Shown here: positions 58,131 to 64,000 of the stretch, piece after piece
How the letters are laid out: each line of letters starts with the position of its first letter
Position numbering within the stretch: the first letter of the stretch is position 1
Assembly: GCA_005406025.1 (NCBI GenBank)
Contig: BGZK01001036.1
Span: forward strand, 124,001 to 188,000
From: Eumeta japonica
Taxonomy: Eukaryota; Arthropoda; Insecta; Lepidoptera; Psychidae
Length of the DNA: 64,000 nt
Direction of reading: 5' to 3'
Notes under the pieces: generated by a model
Database searches by the model: none
What the model was told of the DNA's origin: nothing
What the model saw: only the letters and a program-made list of their open reading frames with translations
Made by a program: the position numbers and the translations under genes

Positions 58131-58600
58131 CTTTTTCGTCAGGTATTCAAATCAAAGGCTCTGAAATCTTTCTATAGCTTCAATATTTACATTAGACATT
58201 ACGATTGCCGGTAGCACTCTCTCGGGTAAGCTGAACGAGCGAGTGTAATTATCTATTTGAATATTCATGATATTACATATAAAATTACATTCATATCGAC
58301 CGCACAATTACACCCACAGCCGAAGCGTTTAAGAAAGTGGCAGTTCCGACTGTTATTAACCGCGCCGCTGTAAATTCATCTTGGACACGAGCTATCGCTA
58401 ATGAAAGGGCTGGTAAGCCATACCATGAATATTCAGCGTTTAATCCCGCGCCGTGACAGCGGCCCGGCCGTATGAATTATGTGCGCTTTTGATATTAACG
58501 CTCATTTGAACTAAATGTTGTTTAATGTGCGCGACGTTGATTAGAGCTTTTTAATGCGCGGTGCGCTGCGGTGCTCCGATGTGTTACGATTTAGAAAAGG
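58130..58600. promoter_or_regulatory. candidate conserved non-coding element
   Basis: A long, complex, balanced-composition block with many transcription-factor-like words (GTGTAATTATC, TTTGATATTAACG, CATTTGAAC, GTTGATTAGAGC) and GC patches (CCGCGCCGTGACAGCGGCCC). Frames are closed by stops. It has the look of enhancer DNA near developmental genes. Confidence 0.35.
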
Positions 58601-58768
58601 GTTTAGATTTGGAATTTTAGTACTCAAATCAAATTTAGATATGCACATTTATAAGTTAATCATCAACTTTATTGTTATGAATCACAATTCCACTCAATTT
58701 AATGCGCAATCGATTTCATTAATTACATAAAATCTCCTTTAATTCCGATAGTTTTATGAGCGTTTCAT

Positions 58769-58808
58769 TATCGGCCGAGGTCTAGCTAGTGCTAGGCCTT
58801 GGCCGATA
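58769..58808 (+). repeat. 18-bp hairpin with 4-nt loop, fully paired as plus-strand RNA
   Basis: 58769-58786 (TATCGGCCGAGGTCTAGC) pairs with 58791-58808 around TAGT. As plus-strand RNA all 18 positions pair, two as G-U; on the minus strand these become A-C mismatches. A second imperfect 12-bp hairpin follows at about 58821-58854. Candidate structured RNA or MITE core. Confidence 0.7.
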
Positions 58809-58854
58809 GGCCGTTTATTGTAACTCCAACAGTCGCTAGTGTAACTGCTGGAAT

Positions 58855-59900
58855 TATAGTCGACGACACCGCGAAATATTGTTGAACAATAGTTTAGGCT
58901 ACGTTTGTCGTCTCACAACATAAAATTACATAGCCAATGTGTGTGAATTCATTTTTCTTTTTGATAAGACGAAAAAAAACGCAGTAGGTAACTTAAAACG
59001 ATCTCTGCCGTGCTTTGTTACGAGGTTAAGGTATTGGAAAAGTTTTTATAGGACAATATTCAATGATTTTCATAGATTTCCCAATTTTCATCGAATGAGT
59101 AAACAAGAAAAAAAAATAAGAAAAAACAGATGAGATAGTAAACCTGAAAGAATATTGTTATGATTTAGCGTTTTATGCGTTACAAGTACCAAACGAAAGT
59201 TGACATATCAGCGACAGCCGACAACGGCATCACCGAGAACTCTGTACGGCTACTGACGACGGCTAGCAATTCTTTCCTACTCCCTCTACTCGCGGCTGTA
59301 GTGAAGAGATTCTGACTCTTTACATTTGTCTAGTGAATGGAGACCGCAGTATCAGACTTCTGTGACGTTGGCTAATGGTATAAATTAATGATCGAGCCAT
59401 TTTGTTGACGTCCTCATCAGTTAATTGAGTGACTCTTAAGTTTTTCTTCTGAATGCCTATGTGAAGTTTTCTGTTTGCGCTTTGCAAAATACAAGAAAAA
59501 TGATTTATTGTGTGTGTTTAAAAATCACCAGATAATTAAAAGTTTTTAGAACGTTTATAAGTTCTTAACTCTATTTCATTAATGTTTGCTGCAGAATTAT
59601 CGAAAAGTCAAACACGAGAGCAGCACAATCAGCAATTTCGCAAATTGACTGTTTGCAATTTGTCTGCGTCATAACATCGTTCCCGAATTGACACGGGCAC
59701 ACTCGTCAATACCAATTACACGGGATGGCCGATGCCCGCCGACGCGACGGCAGCATCAAATATTTATAGTATCGATTACCGTTAAGTGTGTAGTGGGATT
59801 GAATTTATGCCTACCAATTTATGTTGATTAAGTAATGCTAAACGATATACAATTTAATATTACTAAATAACGCATAGAAATTTTGTGTCGTGTAATAATG
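58855..59900. other. no gene; short inverted words and islands
   Basis: ATTGTTGAACAAT-type palindromes lie near 58880. GC-richer patches lie at about 59200-59300 and 59685-59760. No coding support. Confidence 0.4.
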
Positions 59901-59929
59901 CTCTCGCCTATCGCTCACCTAGGCGAGAG
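59901..59929. repeat. perfect 10-bp hairpin
   Basis: CTCTCGCCTA (59901-59910) and its exact complement TAGGCGAGAG (59920-59929) flank a 9-nt loop. Confidence 0.8.
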
Positions 59930-60500
59930 GTGATGACAAGCTAAAGATTGACATACTCCCAAACAAAACATGTTTAACTACAATTTTAAATAATTACTTA
60001 TATATTTATAATGAAATACTCTGATTTTTAACTTCAACATAAAAAAAATACGTACATAGAATAATAGGAATTAGTAAATTAAGTTATGTATAGTACACCC
60101 GAACCATCTTGATCGGGTTGAATTTAGCTGCGAGTTGCGTCGCAATAACCACAATTGGGTCTCAGCTGAAAGTTTGCGGTATGAGGGGACAGGGTAGGTA
60201 CTTGCCACCGCCTCCTGCAGCCCGCGTTTGCTTTTTCTTTATTAATTGTAATTAACGTAAAATCAGAAATCTTTTTTTGTTAAGTGTACCGGTGGGAACT
60301 CACACTCGCTTCAGCTTCAACCCAGTCAAGACCTTTCGAGAGCACTGTACCGTAGTGAAATTTGAGTGTGACAAAAGGAACATGAAAGTAGAAAGTTGCA
60401 ACTTAGAAGCGATGCCTGCGTATTATGTCCTTGAAAGTAGACGTAAAAGTGTTGTTATCCGAAAACAGCGTGCTCCAAAATAAGATGTAGTCACTAGAGT
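59930..60500. other. no gene seen; may include upstream part of a LINE remnant
   Basis: The open frame at 60277-60483 (68 codons) directly precedes the LINE fragment at 60505 and could be its decayed continuation. No domain is identified. Confidence 0.35.
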
Positions 60501-60504
60501 AAAA

Positions 60505-60780
60505 ATGTTGAAATGGTTTGGCCGTCTTAAAAGTTTGTAAGAAACTGGACGGATAAAACAAATAAAGACGGATACACCAAATGTGTATGATGACAAGGAG
60601 CACTCTAGAAAACTTACGAAGGTCAGATTGGTGGCACATCAAATAAGAATCAAGTTAAAAGCACTCGAAAGAGATGAGCTTGAATAAAACGATTGATAGA
60701 TACCAGTAAAAGCAAGAGAGGTAGGCAAAAATCGTATTATGTGGAGGTTTATGGGCTTTGCCTAACCTTTTGAGAAATAG
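60505..60780 (+). pseudogene. LINE polymerase C-terminal remnant
   Basis: One frame keeps MLKWFGRLKSL, stop, ETGRIKQI, and, still in the same frame about 200 nt later, AREVGKNRIMWRFMGFA. These correspond to the WFGH.ERM...R..KQI and R..W..... segments near the end of many insect LINE polymerases, where H has become R. In-frame stops show inactivity. Family unassigned; it differs from the LINE at 36.2-37.5 kb. Confidence 0.6.
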
Positions 60781-62068
60781 ACATGAGTTTATAAACCAAC
60801 AAAAAGTTATAGGAGGAGAAACTAATAAAAATTAAATTTCTTTTTAAAAACTATTGATGTGGTTCCAAGTTGGTTTCATTATGTCTAATATGAAAAAATG
60901 AGAAGCTACGAATAAATGTGTTTTAGTTGGAATGAATTCATCTAGAAGAGGTGATTTTCATATTAAATATACCACAGCCACGTATTAACCCATATTAAGA
61001 TAAACCTTATTTAACCGAACACGGGTGTACCGACACAGATTACTATGTCAGGCACTAAGACTACGCGAACAAAATCAGCAAGAAGGATTACAAGTGATTA
61101 CGTGACCCGCCGTCACCACTGGGCACATGCGTGTTTGTTCAGAATACGTAACCAGTGGTTTAATTACTAAGACACTTTCACCTACTAGGAGATCTTTGAA
61201 ACGACTTGAGCATGTATAGACATCAAATAAACTTTTAGTTATTTTATGGAATGATACTTGTACTCGACCTTAATTTAAATTCGAAACTGTTTGTTTTATA
61301 AAAAAATTGAGTTTTTAATATAACATTCAAATCTTCTCGACTTTTGGTTAAGTTTGAATAACAGAAAAATAAAGCGTGACAGCCCATTTTCAAAATTGTC
61401 AAAGTCCAATTCAACACGTTTTCAGTCCTAAACATCATGTCTCTTATTTAATATCGCATCACTACGCCTAACTTCAATAAATAATCAATTACCACGAAAC
61501 ATCACATTCACCCCGATAACGTGTGACGCAAGCAAGTCAAGGCTTTCTAAGGCAGCATGTAATCGGGTGTTAGCCGCCCGCCCGCCTAACAAGTCATTAA
61601 TAAGGCCCCTCCGGAGCGCTGACTACCTTCGGGCGACTCCGATTATTTCTACGCCATTTACCCATTCGCGGAGGAATTATACCGCTGCTTAACGTCTGTT
61701 TACAGCTGCGAATGTGTGAGCTACGCAGTAACACTGTATTAGGTTGTATGGAGGAAACTTATATTACTCTTACGCTTTGGCAAAATTTCAAAACAAGTAA
61801 GACGAATAATCAGAGTACTTAAATAATCAATTCCGCGTTATTGTTTCTTCGAATGGAATAATGAATTTTCTTATTTACACCACGTAAATTACTTCAGTTA
61901 TCAAAAAATATTAATAATATAAAAAAGTCTTTAACGTGTTAAATTGTGAATATATCTTTGTTTACACTTACTATTCAAACAAATAAGAAAAGGCCTAAAA
62001 ATTTATATTCGAATCATTTGAATCAATAGATTGATTCAGCTGAAATTGATTTATATGATTGTGTGTAA
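60781..62068. other. AT-rich DNA with a GC-richer island at about 61480-61730
   Basis: The island (GCCGCCCGCCCGCCTAAC, CCCCTCCGGAGCGC) looks like the other candidate conserved elements. No gene was seen. Confidence 0.35.
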
Positions 62069-62150
62069 TGCACGCCTCATAAGCGGAGCGTTGAGGTGTT
62101 GCTCTACTTTCGCCTTACAAAAATCAAGTGATTTTTTGAACTGAAAGTGT
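62069..62150 (+). repeat. direct repeat D, copy 1
   Basis: GCCTCATAAGCGGAGCGTTG, AGGTGTTGCTCTACT and TCGCCTTACAAAA also occur, diverged, at 62551-62635. Confidence 0.7.
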
Positions 62151-62550
62151 CTCTATTTATTTTTTATCGCACATGTATTTACACTTTAATATCAAGAAAA
62201 AACACTAGTTTCAACATTTATGACATTTTTAAAAGACATTTGACTTTTTAAATTAATGAATAAGATGTTTAAAAAAATTATTACGTGGACATCCATGTGT
62301 CTGTGTGTATCCATACTCACGTAGTTTAATTGTAATTAGTATTTATATTGTATAGTAAACTTAGGTCCGTTCACAACGCTTTCGTGGTATTGTATTTAAT
62401 GAATTAAAAAAAAAAATGGCGCGAAACATTCTTTATTCAAAAATAATTAATTAATAGAATTAAAAATGTCTCAATGTTACCATTCATTATTTTGTTTTGT
62501 TTATTTTATTTATTTCTGATGAAGCTGATATTTCTTTCGGTTCTATTTTT

Positions 62551-62635
62551 ACATGCCTCATAAGTGGAGCGTTGAGGTAGTGCTTTACTCTCGCCTTATA
62601 AAATTGGAGCTATTTTTGAACTTAAAGTTTTTTCA
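62551..62635 (+). repeat. direct repeat D, copy 2
   Basis: GCCTCATAAGTGGAGCGTTG, AGGTAGTGCTTTACT and TCGCCTTATAAAA. The inverse word ATGAGGCGTGCACTTTTGG at about 62731 suggests further pieces of the same element. Confidence 0.7.
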
Positions 62636-62826
62636 TGTTACTTATAATGTACTTATAGACTTATATAAATGCACGAATGACAAGGAAAAACATTCGTACT
62701 AATATATATATTTAAAAAAATTGAACTGCTATGAGGCGTGCACTTTTGGATTTTCCAAAATTTTACTTATTTATGAAATTGCCGTTACGTGACGATTCTT
62801 ATGTATACCAAGTTTTTAGCATATTA

Positions 62827-62985
62827 AAAATGGGTCAAATTTCAAGCACCCGAAATCAACGAGCTTTCATAAAATGAAAAGTGGATATTAGTGAAGTAAG
62901 AGAGATATGCAAATGTCGTATGATATGGGAAGATGTAGGTCTCTGTCTACTTTCCAGGTAAATAAAAGTGTGTTTATAATATAAC
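62827..62985. repeat. repeat family C, copy 2, next to a Helitron-like 3' end
   Basis: 62827-62958 matches 4930-5055. At 62985 the sequence ACTAGCTGTGAATCGCGG reads on the minus strand as a diverged Helitron terminus ending CTAG. No other part of that Helitron was recognised. Confidence 0.45.
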
Positions 62986-62989
62986 TAGC

Positions 62990-64000
62990 TGTGAATCGCG
63001 GTATCGACAGCCGTTTAATTTAAATGAAATCAGATCATTTATAAGTAATTTAGAGTGCTGTCTTTACTTCGATTGCGTCTTGTATATGTATATATGTCGC
63101 ACTTATACTTTGATACTTGTGTAGTGATATATAGGAAAACTATAATTTTAACACAATTATAATAAAAACTTAACATTTATAGCGTATTATTTTAAAAAAA
63201 ACTGATTGAAAAAAAAATCATAGGCGTCCGCGTGAATGAATTCTGTGTGTGGAAAAAGTCCGAAATACTCCACATATCGAGGTTAACATTTGAAACACGT
63301 CATAAAACTTTAAGAATTCATATTTTACTATTTAGCTTTACCATTTTACCACTCGTTCGGAAGGCATCTTTTCCTCTAGAAAACGAGCAGAAAATTAGAG
63401 GGTGGCTGTTTTTAACTTAAAATATATTATGTTGTACAATCAAACATAATTGTATTAAAATTAGCTTATATTTAGATATATTTCAAAAGATACAGGTATT
63501 ACCTCAATAAGTGCCGCATGGAGCCAAAGATTAAGAAGCGAGAGCTAACAGACTTTAGGCGTGCAAAGCATTGAACCGACTGTACCAAATTCTATGAGTA
63601 TATATCTCGTGTTGTGTTAAGTTTTCCTCGCTCGTTGCCAAAGTATATCCTCCAGTATTCTTTTCATTTCGAATTGAGGAAGTTACATCTGAGTCCCTTC
63701 ATGCTAGCCGAGCGCAGATTGGGGATCGTTAGTGACCGCGGTCATCAATGTTTGGACGGCAATCGAGACGGAGCGAGAAATTGTAATTTAAAGTATAAAT
63801 TTATAAATTGTTCCCATGTTTAAGATGTACTTCTACTTCTTAAGTTGTTTCAGATATTTATGGTTGCAATGAAGTTTTTCCTGCGAAAAAATAATTTTCG
63901 TACATAAACGCAGCCGACGAAATTAAAACTGGACCAGTTATGAAAGGGCTGCAGATCGAATCCGTTTCGCTTTGAATAAAAAGGCTCTTCCTTCCTTAGC
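62990..64000. other. no gene seen; GC-richer patch at about 63640-63790
   Basis: AT-rich DNA. The patch near 63690-63780 has balanced composition and could be conserved non-coding sequence. The window ends without a recognised gene. Confidence 0.4.

Overview
This is AT-rich eukaryotic DNA, most likely from a moth or butterfly (Lepidoptera). The identification rests on its transposon content: Helitron ends of the type starting TCTATACTAATATTA-like and ending in a ...CTAGT context, mariner, piggyBac and pogo-like elements, and LINE tails of the TTTGAA/TTTGAT kind. There are no prokaryotic operons, no rRNA, no tRNA I can recognise and no long host open reading frame. The longest open frame (205 codons) is transposon-derived. 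The window reads as intronic or intergenic DNA of a large, intron-rich locus.

The one good candidate for host coding sequence is a 52-nt microexon at 2358-2409 (+). It has a branch-point-like CTAAT, an AG acceptor, a perfect GTAAGT donor and G/C in almost every third codon position. I cannot name the gene. Scattered GC-richer islands (for example 5.2-5.45, 10.15-10.43, 19.0-19.25, 30.4-30.7, 38.4-38.65, 54.65-54.98 and 58.1-58.6 kb) stand out from the AT-rich background and look like conserved non-coding or regulatory DNA. That reading is inference from composition only.

Layout. 0-5.5 kb: microexon, X-box-like site, and a roughly 1.2-kb inverted-repeat element holding a long foldback. 6.4-17 kb: three copies of one roughly 0.4-0.8-kb interspersed repeat, Helitron ends followed by degenerate 6-bp-period arrays, a LINE 3' remnant and a degenerate tandem array. 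17.3-18.4 kb (-): a Helitron gene with its middle deleted, fusing the N-terminal domain to an endonuclease domain. 19-25.5 kb: a striking GC-looped inverted repeat, retroposon tails and islands. 25.6-28.4 kb: a GC-rich, transposon-like block. 28.6-29.7 kb (-): a second, different Helitron with a helicase fragment. 33.3-33.8 kb (-): mariner pseudogene. 36.2-37.5 kb (+): LINE reverse-transcriptase pseudogene. 41.8-45.6 kb: a 25-unit, roughly 150-bp satellite with a five-unit higher-order repeat. 48.8-49.1 kb (-): a second mariner remnant. 49.84-51.14 kb: a complete internally deleted piggyBac-type element. 52.67-54.23 kb: a roughly 0.8-kb tandem duplication whose copies differ mainly by indels. 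56.88-57.47 kb: a complete pogo/Tigger-like non-autonomous element. 57.5-64 kb: hairpins, islands, a LINE remnant and repeat fragments.

The coding pieces do not form a pathway; they are independent remnants of mobile elements in what appears to be host non-coding DNA. Everything was read by eye, so boundaries of old repeats are approximate and family names are given only as far as visible motifs allow.
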